Part shown: positions 30,835 to 43,783 of the stretch, one piece after another | Layout: every line of letters begins with the position of its first letter | Position numbering within the stretch: position 1 is the first letter of the stretch | NCBI GenBank assembly: GCA_015039315.1 | Contig: WIDE01000126.1 | Location: 1-64,000 of the forward strand | Length of the DNA: 64,000 nucleotides | DNA from: Clavulina sp. PMI_390 | Lineage: Eukaryota > Basidiomycota > Agaricomycetes > Cantharellales > Hydnaceae | Direction of reading: 5' to 3' | Notes under the pieces: generated by a model | Seen by the model: only the letters and a program-made list of their open reading frames with translations | What the model was told of the DNA's origin: nothing | Databases searched by the model: none | Program-made: the position numbers and the translations under genes

Positions 30835-33800
30835 ATGCCCATCGCAGTGGAAACTGCCGGGCCACCGACGACCAATGCCGCTGGCGGTATGAACGTCGCC
30901 GCCGCTCTTCTCAACGCTAGCCAAAACGCCATGCTGGGTGCTGGCGGTGGTGCTGTTCCCAGTGCTGGTGGAACGCTGAACGTGAACCCTGCCATGTTGG
31001 GCGTACCCGATCTTGCGGGGCTGGATGTGCAAGAACAAGTGCGCTCTACTCCTTAGTTTATCATTAACCATTGTTGCTCTCCAGCTCAACTGTCGCCATC
31101 TGGTTGCATTCCCCTTTGCTTGATTCTCCCAATTTGATAGCTCGAACTTCTCAGCAATCGCATGGGGGTTGAGACCCGCATTAAAGAAGGAGCAGAGAAC
31201 CTCCTTCAAGTCCTCGAAGCAGACCCCTCAGCCTCTCCATCCCATCCTAGCGACCCAAAAGACACCCAAAAGGACAAGGATCTCCTCAAACAAGTCCGCT
31301 CTGAACTCCAGGCGTCCAAGCTCAAGATTGCGAATCTTGCACGAAGGATTGACCAAGTGAGGGAAGAGCTCCCCGGTTAGTCACTTTCTGTCATATGACT
31401 TCGTTGGAATGGCTGTCAATTGACCCGTTGCAATGGGCATACGTAGGACCCTCCGTTCGCAGGCCATCCCTCAACAATGGCAGAAATGGCGGTGTAAAGT
31501 ACGCCCCCGCCAATGGACGTCGAAGGAACGGTAGTGTCTCCATATCCGCCCCGATCGACTTTCCCCGGGTGAAACGTCCCTCTGCCGCCGAACAAGGCAA
31601 GTCTGCACACCAAGCAACGTCGACCTCTCTTCCCCAATCTAATCATTCCTTTCGACTCTACTCCTTCTGTATCGACGCCGGTGCGGGCACACATATCACA
31701 TCCTAATAGATGACATCCGAACCTCTCTCGCCCATGCGCATTCCCTCCTCACCACCATCACACAACTCAACACGCCTTATGCCCCCCAATCCATCACGCC
31801 GACACACACATCCCCCTCCCTCGCAGCCTTCCATCCTCCGGGTCCACCAGCCGGGTTGGCAGCGGCGTTTCCAGCGGATACACCGCCGTCCGTCATCAAA
31901 GCGCATGTCGCCAAGCGCGATCGTGAGCTCATCGAAGCGATGAATGACCTCGTCACTACGTTTGACAGGAATGTTCGAGTAAGGTGGCAGGTTGGTGTGG
32001 AGGGAGTCTGCAATGCGTAAGTGGGCCTGTCGAGTCTATTGGTTATCTTTCTTGCTACCTCCGCATCATGACCTGTACTAATGTTTCTTCGTTTCGCTTA
32101 GTATATTGCCTTCACTATCAGACTCTTCGTCCAAAGAGGCACGAGCTGCTGCCTACCGCGTAATTCGCCATGCCATCGTGGACTACGATTCAACCGCGGC
32201 ATTCAGGCGCGCAGGCCTCGACTGGGCACTCGTCAGGTGGGTTTCTCCTCATCCTCTGAATCATCAAGATTGTCGCATCTCATCCATCATCTGATCCATA
32301 GAACTCTCGCTCGTGATGCAAAGCATGGAGTGGAGAAGGAGCAAGCTTTCAAGCTAATTGGAACACTCCTTGAGCTCGCCAGACACTATCCATACGTCTC
32401 ACCTCCATCTGGCGCCACTAGTTCTGCACCAAACCTGCCGAATGCAGTCTTCACGCCCGGTGCAGCCCCTGTTCCAATACCAGGAAGCGCCCCTCCCGCA
32501 GGCACCTTCACAACCTCCCCGCCCCCCTTCCACGCACCGGCCCCTCACTCTGCAGGCTTCAACCAGTCACCCATGGTGCCTCCCCATTCTAGGTCTCATT
32601 CACAGCATCAATATCAGCAGCAGCGACAAGCCGACGAGAATGAACGCGATGAATTCGACTACTTCCCGCTCTCCGACTCGGTTGTGCGTGCTGTTATTGC
32701 GGTTGCTGAGAATGCAGAGGATCCTTTTAGACTGGAATCTCTGGTGCTATTGGGAGAATTATGTGTGTTTTTCGATAGATCTCCGCAGATGCTCCTTATG
32801 CTGACCACCTGTCTACAGTACTATTCGATCCGGCCCTAGCACACCGCACAGGAGGGCTTCGACCGCTGCTCATCACCCTCGCCGACGCCTCCTCCGCTAA
32901 CGCAAACCAAGGACAAGGAGGAGGCCAAGATCCATCCTCATCCTCCACCGCGCCCAACGCAATCGCCAACCTCGCACCGGAAATCGCGCTTGCGCTGCTC
33001 AGTGTTGTCGATCGTCCTGCGACGCGGGCTTACCTCGAGCGCGGCGTGGATCTGGAGATGGCTCTTGCGGGGTTCACGGATGCGTATGGGAGGGGCAAAG
33101 GGGCTGCGAATGTGGAGCGGATGAGAGCGAGTGGGAAAGTGATTGTGATCATGTTGCGGAGTTGGAGTGGTGAGCTTTTTTTGTCCAACTCGTAATCTGT
33201 GCGGAGCAGAGGGAGCTAAACTGATAAACACTTTTTTTTTGCCTTACTTTTTTTTTCCTTCTTAGGACTAATGTACCTTTGCATGGATGATATGAAGGCG
33301 ATCCGATCCCTCGTGGACACCTTGAGGATTCGTTCATTAGATACTAGAGTAAGCCTTACCCGCTCCCTGAGTCTGCTTTTCCACTTGATTCGACAACCCG
33401 AGCTGATTGGATGGTTGGCTATGAACCACAGGACGTCATCCTTGACATGTTCTTTGAAGTATTGAAGATCAAGACGCCCGATTGGTATAATACATTCTTA
33501 GAGGGGCGTCGGCTGACGAGTGAGTGGCTCTCGGTCTTGCTGTCGATGGCACCTGCTGTAGCCTACTCTTACTAATTTGTCCCACGATTCAGTGTACCGC
33601 AAGCGCGAATCCCATGGTCATGGCCATGATCACCACGAGCACAGCCGGAATGGTCCTGGAGGGGGGAATGTGGCACCTCATGGGGCACTCAAGTTGACGG
33701 ACCAGTTCCTCGCCTTGTTACTCGTCATCATGAGCGATGCAGGACTTTGCGATGTGCGTACTCCCTAATTTTCTGGAGACTTTCTTCCTTCCACGCCCCA

Positions 33801-36800
33801 ATTACATATTGATGCAGAGACTAATCCAACAATGTGCTGGCATCTAGGCCCTCATGGGGATTCTTGAGGAACAGGATTGTGATTCCAACATTTCCCGCAA
33901 GGCCACGCTGCTCCTCGGAGAAATTCTTTACATGAGCAACCGGCTACTGCCGCTTTCTCAAGCTGCCAAGCTGCAGGTTCGTAGACTCCATCTTCATCCT
34001 CGCTGGCTTCCCTACTTATACTTTCACGTACAGTCTCTCCCTCAACTGTTCTCAAAAGCCGCAGCATACGGGGGCCCGATGATGACACCCTCATCATCCT
34101 CCACAAACTCCAATCCTATCTCTGCTGCGTTCTCTTCTGCAGATAAGGGAAAGAACGATGGCAAATTTGGACGAGAGTTAGCGTCGACGGCCTTTGCAGC
34201 GATTGATTCTTTCAATAGGAATCGTGCGAGGCTCCAAAACAATAGTGTTGGAGCAGGAGGAGGCACCGGTGGAGGTGGAGTTGGTGCTGGGGGAAGAAGG
34301 GATCTGAAGCGCGGGAGGTGCGTCAATATTTCTATATGTTCTTTCCTGCACAGTCCAGTTGACAAGAGGTACTCATTCGCTCACCATGATCGTTCGTTCA
34401 TTTGTAGAGCAAACTCAGTGGAAGACACCGTGCGGAGGGATCGGCGCCAGGTAGATCAGACAAGGATACAACATATTCTGCAGATGGACGACCGCACATT
34501 CCAGTCGTTTATTCTAGATACTCAGGTGTGTGGAAAGATTTACTCCCTATGGAGTTCCCACGATTAGTGCCGGTTGCAATTCGTTCATACTTGATACCTT
34601 CCATGACTCATGTTGCTGGTGGGCTGCAACAGGTCATGTCTCAAACCTCCCACACGAAATGGAATTTCGAAACCCTCACTGCCCTGGTTGAGGGCCCGCT
34701 CCTAAATCCAAAACGCCTCGAGGAAGCCCTGAAAGGTACACGATTTGGCAAGAAGCTTATGCCATTCTTCTGGCCAAGAAGTGGGAAATTCGCTACCCTA
34801 GAGAAAACTCCGGTGAGTTTACTTTTCTGCTTCATACCCGCTTGATTCCTTTGCTCGGTGAGCTGATTCGCTGTGATCCCCACGATCCTTCTCCATGATT
34901 GCAAACCTTGGCTGAGTAGGAAAATGCAAAGTGGATACAGTTTGCTTGCTCATGGATTACGGTTCTTGTCACCAGTCGTGATGGAGCAGGAATCCGGTTC
35001 CTCGGTGCTGAGGACGCCCTGATCCCACAACTGGCTTCTTGTTTTGCCGAGCTGTTACCGGTGCGTGCTATGCCATGATGCATTCGAGCCACCATGCATA
35101 GTCTGAATTCCCTCTTATGTCTACTAGTTCCAAGGTGTTCCCGCCGTAGACCCCGTATTTTCCGCCAAGAAGGTTGAGACAACACTCACGAGCGGATACT
35201 TTGACATTATTGGAGTTTTGAGCCAGTATCCTGAGGGTGTCGAGTATGCATCATAATTCTCGAGAATATTCGGCTCGTGCTAACTCAGACTACGCCTCAC
35301 CATAGGTTAATGGAGCGCCATAAGCTGTTTACTGCATTCTATCATGTCACAGAACTCAGGAGTCGGCATGATTTGATTCGGGCCATTATCAAGTGCCTTG
35401 ACTATACGATGTGAGCGCAGTCATTCCCTTCATCTGGTTCGTTAGAGCGCTAATGTTAGAGCGCATATAGGGATGGCCATTCCAGGATTGTTTTGTCGAA
35501 GGCCCTGACTTCAAGTACCAAAGTACGTCTCTGAAGCTGTCTGTTTTTTCAGCATCTCACATCAGACTCTTTATTGGTCAAATTGACAGGATATCCGGAT
35601 TGACGCGACCAAACACCTCGGGCAACTCATCAAAGCCTCGACACCAGCAAACGAGTGGACGCTTCGACTCCTGCTGACGCAACTTTATGATCATGACACG
35701 GACGTTGCATCGCTCGCCATGCGGTATTTGGAGGATGTATGCCAAGATCTTGGCACCCTAGAGCTGGTGGTGAAAATGCAGCCGACACTTGATCATATGG
35801 GAGACGTGGGCCACTCACTCCTTCGAAAGTAAGTGCGAAGTAACTATACTCCAGACTGAGCGATTAGACATCGCGAGCGACTTGCCGATGGCGTTATTTT
35901 CCCCTCATGATAGATTCATGGCCACCTCCGTTGGCTTTCGCTATCTGTATCATTCAGATTACATTGACCGCGAGCTCGAGAGTTGGTTCCATGTGAGTTG
36001 TCCCTGTTATATTGCGCATATCTATAGCGTATTGGCCTCCTGATCTACTTTCTAGGACCGCAACTTCGTCTATGTTGTTCAAGTAGAAACTTATCTAGCC
36101 TGGGCGCTGGGTCATACTGATGCTGAGGATAAGCGACTGCCGAGGTTGATATACACCATCATATTACCGTGCGGAAGTGCTTCTATCTGACTTGATCCGA
36201 TCTTTGAATGCTTAGAGAAGTAGAAGACATGGTGCCGGCGCACTTCTATGGCGAGATGGCAAAATCCGCCCTCGGCTCTCAAGTACTGGCTGAGAAGGGC
36301 CACTTCAGCGAATTCTCGTATTTCATCCGGCAGCATGGACTTGAAGACGATGATATAGAGATCATCAACAAACTGAAGAGTGTTCTATGGGCAGTAGTGC
36401 GTGGCTATTCAAATTTCCGAAATCTCCCGGAAGGCGTTGCGAACCGGGCCATGCTTGCTGACTAGATCATGGTGTAGGGCAACATTGGCGCAACTGTGGA
36501 TGGTTTACTCTTCCTCGAGGAAGAGGAATTAGTTCCTGTTATTATCCAGATAGCGGAAGAATCGTTGGTCCTCTCCGTGCGTGGGTACGTTGCTCTCTTC
36601 GGGTCTCTTAGTTGCTGTTGTTGTCCTCATGACCTTGTGCCTAGGACGTGTTTCTATGTGCTAGGACTCGTAGCGACGACGGATCAAGGTGCAGATGTCC
36701 TAAGCGAGTATGGCTGGGAAGCGACGATGACTCCTCTTCGCACCGCAACTGGGCTATGTCTCCCTCAGGATATCATGCGGTTCCTTCATGTATGTGTGAT

Positions 36801-38523
36801 TCTCCAATTCAACCTCGTTGATAATCGCATTCAGCGCCTACGTGGGGATGACGACGAACGCACTCTGATTGCATCCCAATACCTCATACCTTGTCCCTTT
36901 TGCTAGATTCCGCCATGGGATCCTCCGTCTAGCCATTCAGCCTTGGGCGATCTCCCTGATCCTCTGCCATCGCCCGAACAAGTCGCCTCTGGGGAATACG
37001 GTCACGTTCACCTCAGCAAGCGAGCAGCGACAAGGATCAACTTGCAGGATCACGAGCGCGAAATATTGGACGCCATAAGCAACCTCTCCAACACTGTCAT
37101 CGCGAATGAGGCTGCGCGCTCCTTGAGTAGGTTAGTGCATTTCCTCTCAACGCGTAATTCCCTCCTGTCGAGGCTTCGCAAGTTCGGTTGTATCTGACGG
37201 GCTAGAACCACCTGGGTTTATTTTCTTCGATCCTGTGCTATTCTGGGGTTATTTGGCCCGCGTGCCTTCAACCACCTCCGGCTACCTTCGGTGTTCTTAA
37301 CCGACCGATCTTGGCGACCGACGACGGATCCATCCATATGCGTCGATTCTCGATGCCATTCATCTGATCTCATTGACGTGCACCCCCGCTTATCTGATTC
37401 ACTCCCGTGCCATTTGTCTTCTACCCCTTGTCACAATTGGCGTGGTGGCTGCGCCAACTCTCGCTTGGTTGCTGGCTTCGTCGCCTCGTCGCTAACCTGG
37501 CATTGAAATAACCGTGCCGAATTGCGGATGCCTCACTTCTTTTGCAAATGTCGGCATAACCAACTCAACTGGCCACGAACGGGATCCTACCACCCCATAC
37601 TAATGACTTTTGTGGGGACCATTGGATTCAGATTGAAGACTCGGTACCCTGCATCGTTCCACTCGGTGCCATTCCTGGCACACATTATGCGCACGCTCTC
37701 CACTGAGCGATATCGTTTGCCCGTCCGAAGATATGTACTCGATCAGCTGTTTGGGTCGTCCCCGCCTGCCGCCGGTGGTGGTGCTGGTGCCGGCGGTGCT
37801 TCCTCGTCTTCTATGGGCACGGCTCCTGCTGCACCTCCACCTGTGGATGAAGGCGAACTGATCCTCGACGCCGAGACTATGCGGGCTCTGCAGGACGAAG
37901 CAAGGAAGCTGGAAAGGGAAGCGCAAGCGTGGGACGAGGCGCAGGAGCGACGAAGGATGATGGTTGCTTCTGGGCGAGAGGAAGTAGATTCCCCCGAGGC
38001 AGAGATGGATATGGGGTCGCCCAAGCTGTACGTGAAGAATCCTGAGGGGTTGGATGTGGATCGAGCGCGAGCAGAGCTGGCAGCTGCTGCTGTTCACAGG
38101 TGGGAGGACGACATGGACGCTACGCCCATTGTGAATAGCGAAGGGAGAACATCCAATCCTATTCCTGATCCGATTCGTGCTCGTGCACATACTGCACCTC
38201 TTCCCCACACAACCACTGTTGGCAATATGACTTCCACGACAACGACTACTACAACGCCAGCCGATATCACCTCTCCTCCCCCGATGAATCCTGCGCCTGT
38301 AGATCCCAACGCGAATCAGCACCTTCCTCCCCTCCCACCGATACCCCCACCGCCGGCTGTTGATCCTAGTACTGCTGCTGCTGTTGCCGCGGAGCGGGAA
38401 AGACGCGCGGGCATAAGAGGTTCGGTCCTCGCCAAGTACGCGCCGGTGCGCAAGCCCCAGGCACCCGTGGGTGTCCCACGGATGAGCGGGTTTGACGCGG
38501 GCGAGCCGGACGTTGAGGGGTAG
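30835..38523 (+). CDS. RICTOR: RICTOR/Ste16/Tsc11-type TORC2 subunit
   Basis: Scaffold subunit of TOR complex 2, which controls AGC kinases, actin and sphingolipid balance at membranes. About twenty exons. The start MPIAVETAGPP is followed by LSNRMGVETRIKEGAENLLQVLE and a heptad-rich HR1-like segment. RICTOR_N blocks: YRVIRHAIVDYDSTAAFRRAG, RTLARDAKHGVEKEQAFKLI, DPFRLESLVLLGELCVFF. Then VILDMFFEVLKIKTPDWYNT, DQFLALLLVIMSDAGLCDAL, RQVDQTRIQHILQMDDRTFQ, HTKWNFETLTALVEGPLLNP and CFYVLGLVATTDQGADVLSE (RICTOR_V). The last exon (37632-38523) begins KTRYPASFHSVPF and ends in a low-complexity tail. The intron before it, 37131-37631, is 501 nt, far longer than usual here. Individual exon ends were not all resolved; gene identity is firm. 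Confidence 0.85.
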
Positions 38524-40187
38524 CCGTATGTCGCGGAGCGAGGGGTGGTTGGGTAACTACATCTGTATCTGTAACTGCCCAAGATACGCGAAGGAAGGAA
38601 AGGATCTGCAGTCTATAATTCGTTAGTGGATGATTCTCATCTTCGGTTTTTGGTTGGCCTTTTGGATGGGATCTGGTGTATGTGTGTGTATATTTTTGTG
38701 CAGCGCAACGCACCGCACCGCAACACATTTTTTTTTCTTGTCGTGCGCGCAATTCGGACGAGGAATGCTTATTCATCGCGTATGTGGGGATATATCAACA
38801 TCGTCATCACTTGTACAATTGTAGGCACCAAATGGGGTTAAAGGCCGTATTCTGGGCTGTAGCCTACCGGTAAAGCCGTGATCGTCGCGTAGGTGGGGGA
38901 AGGTAGCGGTGGTATTCAGGGTGACTCACAGGAGGTGTATCGATTCCCCTCTCATTTCATGATCATTGAGCAATGTGCACAGGTTAGCTTCGAGGTTGGA
39001 GCCCGAAATATGACGACATGTGCTCGCTGGGCGGTTCATTGATAGGAGGCTTTAAAAAAAGGCTGGCCAATCCGTTCTCCCTGGTATTCTGCTTTTCCCG
39101 TACACCAGATCGCTCTCGAGTCCGATCAAAGTGGGGCCAAACACATGGCAATGCATTAGTGTGTCACATGACTGTGACTGAGGACCCGAATGTTTTTCCA
39201 CCCAATTTTGTCTCTCCGTTCTGAATGAACGAGGTCTTAGAATCAGTCGCCAACTTTTGCCTCCGTTGATAATGATAAGGAAAATCTACCACCTGGTCTG
39301 TATTCGGGCGCGGGTGTAACAAGGGGTAAAAGCTGCGCTAATGGCTAAATGGCGAGCTACGCCTGGCTGGTCCCTGACGGACGGCAGGTTCCTCTCCCGA
39401 CGACGGCGAGCTATTACCCGTCGGCACCTGACAACTGTTTCTACTAGGCTAGGCTGCTTGCCTTCACGACGGACACGACTTGCAGGCGAGCAGGCAGAGC
39501 GATGTAACAGATCGCCGAGCTGAGGCCGATCGGACCTGGCCGCCAATGCCATGCATTGTTATTTATTCTTTTTCTTTTAGTATTCTTATTGAGGGATGGC
39601 CTTGTTACATGTATCGCATGTGATTGTCAGCTCCACTGAGCTCGTTATTCAAGAGCCCACTCAAGCCCCATTCAAAGCACTTATTTGTATAGTGGAGCAC
39701 CGCGTGGGCTTTGGACGCGCCTCTCTCTCGCCTATGGCGATCGGGGCTTGGACCGCAACCTATACAGTTGGTCGCTAGACGCAAAGGTTAATTGAGTGTA
39801 TGCTCGAAATAATAAATTGTATTGCGTAGTGTGTGTCTCTCAGCACACAGGGGGAATTCACTATCCGAGAAAGTGAGAGCGAATTCAGCGCCCATCCAAG
39901 GCCCGCTTCTGCTGGCTGGTATATTATCTGGCCCTCTCCCCTCGCCTCCATTTCTCCCGAGTGTTGTGCCCGCCTTCTCTGTCCGCCCCCTTGGCTCTCC
40001 GAGTCCGCTCACCCACTGCCACCCACCTCCCATCCTTCTTCCGCTACTACTTGTACTCTCTCGCTCGTGCTCTTGTGTGCCGGGCGTTCATTCGCTCCTT
40101 CCACTGACCGATATATCTTATCGCGTAACAGCCTGACCACTGAGAGCCAGAGTTCTGGTGACTCTCTGACAACCTAGACATAGAACA
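38524..40187. other. Intergenic region, RICTOR to 7TM gene
   Basis: About 1.66 kb with no recognised gene. Pyrimidine-rich DNA from about 39930 to 40080 (CTCTCCCCTCGCCTCC, CCACCTCCCATCC) lies just before the start of the membrane-protein gene and is likely its promoter or leader. Open frames on both strands are unremarkable. Confidence 0.5.
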
Positions 40188-43100
40188 ATGGGGCTCCCAG
40201 CTGCTCCCTCCGTCAATGCCTTCCATGGTGAGTTCACCGTTATCAAATTCCGCTCCACTCGCGCTCACCGAAACCGAAACCCAAAACCAGCCATCGTCAC
40301 TCCCCCATATATCATCGCGATGATAGTAACAGTCTTCCGGCTGTACTACCGCATCAAGCGTAAACTTGCGTGGTGGGATGACCTGCTCATCGCGTTCTCC
40401 GCCCTCTGGGCTACTCTCCTCGTCATCTTCGTTTGGCTCTCCACCACACCGACGTTAACCCAGACGGTCAAAGTTGCCTCGTATTACATCTGCACATTCA
40501 CATTTACTATGGCTGTGAGTGTCTCTAAAACTTTTTCTCTCTTCCCATCGTTGTTCCTCCTCGGCTGCATTCGCTTCGGTTTCGTCCCCTGTGGAGGTGT
40601 TTTCTCCTCGCCTCGCCTCGCTTAGCTTCGCTGCACTTGCCCCTCGTTCGTCGATCGTGGCAGTGTCCAGACAATGTTTATGCGGCTTGCTGCTGCAAAT
40701 AAATGTCGGCGAAGAGGATGAGCGAGGGAGAATCCATCAACACAACATAACATATGGAACTGGGTGGATCACTCCCGGGCTTAATCCAATACGAGATTAA
40801 CTTTGCACGACGCGATGAACACAACTCTCCTCATCGCGTCATGCGGTCGATTCATCATTTCTCCTCTCCCTCTCCCTTGGGCGCTGAAACCCTCGGAGGT
40901 ATTCCGGCCACTCGTTGCTACACTTTATTGGAGTATTTTTTTTTCTCTTGGATCCGGGGGGCCCACGGGTTGTTGTTTCCCAGTGCGATGGGATGGGCGC
41001 TCCATGTCACCCCATGTCACCGCACGTTCTCAGCGATTAGGTGACCTCATCGACACTCGGTGGCCGTCGGCGCGTCTATGACGACCGACTAGACTTTTTG
41101 CTCTCTCTTTCTCGAATTTGTCTATTTTTTTTTGTTTCTTTTTGATTCCGAGCGTTGGGTACCGGTTCGGTCTTGGCCGGCGAGTCTTCCCAGCGCAGAT
41201 TGTTCAATTATCTTTCATTTCTCTCTCCATCTGTCCTCGGTCGAGCGCATGTATACTCACAATTTACTTCTTTTTCTTGTCTCGGGTGTGCGCGTTTACA
41301 GAATTACTTTGCCCGCCTGTCGATCCTCATGGGTATTCTCCGAATTGCGCCTAACCCTCAGACGCGTATGGCCCTCAAGGCTATGGCCGTTCTCTTCGTC
41401 ACCATCATGTCTGTGCTCATGGCCCAGAAGCTCTGGGTCTGCGAGGGTTCCTCGCAGGCGCGCCAGTGGAAGTCTGAGCCAGACCCCAGCTGTCATTTGG
41501 GAATGCAGGTTGCCTTGACCGAGTTGATCAGTGAGTACAGCATTTCGCACAATAAACTCTTTCATCGCACCGCATTGCATCGCTCGCCCCATCAGCGAAC
41601 AATATGCTGGTCATCTTGTCAATTCTTCTTTATTACTCGCCTGTTGTTGGGTTGAGCGGCGCTTGGTCTGTCAATGTTGTTGGTTGTTCGGTTGCCATTT
41701 GTTCATTTTTCGAGCAATGTGCCTCTCTGTTGGGCTCCTGGTTACTCGCTCATGACTTGCTGACTGACGCTGATTGGTTTTTATTCATTGCTCACGAATA
41801 GCGGATATCATCTGTGATGCCTGCCTTGTGATCACTCCGCTTACGTTCCTGTCCCGGTCCAAGCTCAAGGCGTCCCAGAAGCGCAGGCTGTATGCCATCT
41901 TCGGCGCCAGCGTAGCAACCACCATTACTTCGATCGTCCAGGACTGGCTCATCCTGGCGGCTGGAGGGCTTCGCGAAGAGACTGCCAGTCTTATTGAAGG
42001 TACGTTCCTGCACTACCAACCTTGTGCCTGCCTGCCCAACGATCGCGCCGCCGTTCATCATCGACTGATCATTATCTCTTCATCTCTTCTTTATCTTTCA
42101 CGCCCTCTTCCCACCGCATATTCGCCTCCGCTTTACATCACCTCCCGTTTCCGGATCACGTTTCTCAACGGCATCATTCATTCATTTTTTGTCACATTGA
42201 CATACGACTTCGTGGCTTGTTTCCTGATGGGGGCTCGCTCCGGACGCCTCGCCTAACTTTCCAACTACTCGGTTCACCTACCTTGGAATCATCTACCCCT
42301 CCCTTGGCGACAACCATCCACCTCACGTTCGACTGATCTGTATGGTGATCAATGAATGGATCCGTAATGCCTCCACTTGCCCACTACTGCTCCCTTGTCC
42401 CAATAATTTTCATTATATTTCTCCGCATTTGTGCCACACACAGTCACGGTCGCCATTCTTGTTGCCAACTTGCCCGTGGTGGTCTCGTGGATCTGGCGTC
42501 TTCGCCGCGCCAAGCAGGAGGAAGAGACGTCCCGCTTCACGACAAACTACTCGCATGCCCGCCGCGCGCGTCCGGAGCGCAGCGGTGTCTGGGCTGCCAA
42601 CACCAGCGAACTCATCTCTGAGTCCGAGCGCAACACCGCGACGGCTACCGCTGGAAGCCGTAGCGGTCTTGGCAGCGAGATCCACCAAATGGGTGACGTC
42701 AAGCGCGGTATCCCTGTTGGAGCTGGTGGCAAGCGATCGTCTCGTCAACTCGCGGGTGATGTGCTTGACCTGCGCGCAGCACGTAAAGGCGCCAAGGAGG
42801 ATCCCAGGTTCGATGAAGACTTCGAGGACGAGGATGAGGACGAGAAGATGAACATCGCGGCGTTTGGTCTGGGTCCCACCATGCCTCCATCTGAACTTGC
42901 GTCGTTCGACTCGTCTCACTCGCGCAAGGCACGCTCCCCAGGCCCCGGTCAGACCCAGTCACATACGCGCACAAGGTCGCGCGGCGCTGACGTCGATCTC
43001 GGTGGGTTCACTGTGTCCGCGATCTCGTACTCCGATGGTCGCGGTGGGCGACGCGATGCCGAGTTCGACATCGACATTGTCGATGATATCAACGAGGCCG

Positions 43101-43783
43101 CCGCTCCTGCTCCAGGGTATCACCACTCGTACCCGCCGCCTTCCGCCACTGGAACAGGTGCGATGCTAGCGTCCCCAGTCACACCTGCGACCCCAAGCCC
43201 TGCGTACGTTGCGTACCCCGCATCTGTCGCATTCGCGTCCCCTCCCCCTCCAGTTCCTTCCCAGCCCCCAACGCAATATCAAAACAATAATAACTCTGGG
43301 TTCTTGAGTTCGCTTCGCCGCAACAACTCACAAGCGGCACAAAACCCCGCCTCGTACCTCCCTTCACCGATCATCACCTCTCTCCCAGCTAACACGACCA
43401 CCACAAATATCGCCACCGCGCCCCCGATCGCCCGCTCGCGCAGCTCCAACTCGGATTCGTCGTCTGGGTCGAAGACACGGACACGTTCACCTGGCAGGGC
43501 CCTCGAGCCCGTACCGAACTTGCCCCCTGGCGTCAACTCGCCCTCAACACCTGGCAGCGCCGCCAGCAGCAATCGCCTCTCGCATATGGGCCTCTTTGGG
43601 CGCCGTAGTGGCGTGCTCGTCCAGCAGCAGGTGACGATCAGTTCAGATCCTGAACCCGAGCCGGCTTGGGGATCAGGTATGGGGACTGGTATGGGAACAG
43701 GGACGGTGATGGGACTGGGGAGAGTTGAGGAGGAAGAGCGAGGGAGGGGTCGGAGGAATCCTAACCATACATCCTCACGATGA
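40188..43783 (+). CDS. Fungal rhodopsin-domain seven-helix membrane protein
   Basis: Five exons, 40188-40227, 40291-40514, 41302-41530, 41802-41999 and 42444-43783, encode 676 aa. Seven hydrophobic segments are seen: AIVTPPYIIAMIVTVFRL, LLIAFSALWATLLVIFVWL, YYICTFTFTMANYFARL, MAVLFVTIMSVLMA, ITDIICDACLVITPLTF, FGASVATTITSIV and VTVAILVANLPVVVSWIW. The KLAWWDDLLIAF motif after helix 1 and the ARLSILMGILRI motif in helix 3 are typical of the fungal 'rhodopsin domain' (PTH11/SAT4-like) family of putative receptors. Ligand and partner are unknown. The cytoplasmic tail of more than 400 residues is rich in Ser, Pro, Arg and acidic stretches (DEDFEDEDEDE). Three introns are long (787, 271 and 444 nt). 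Confidence 0.78.
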
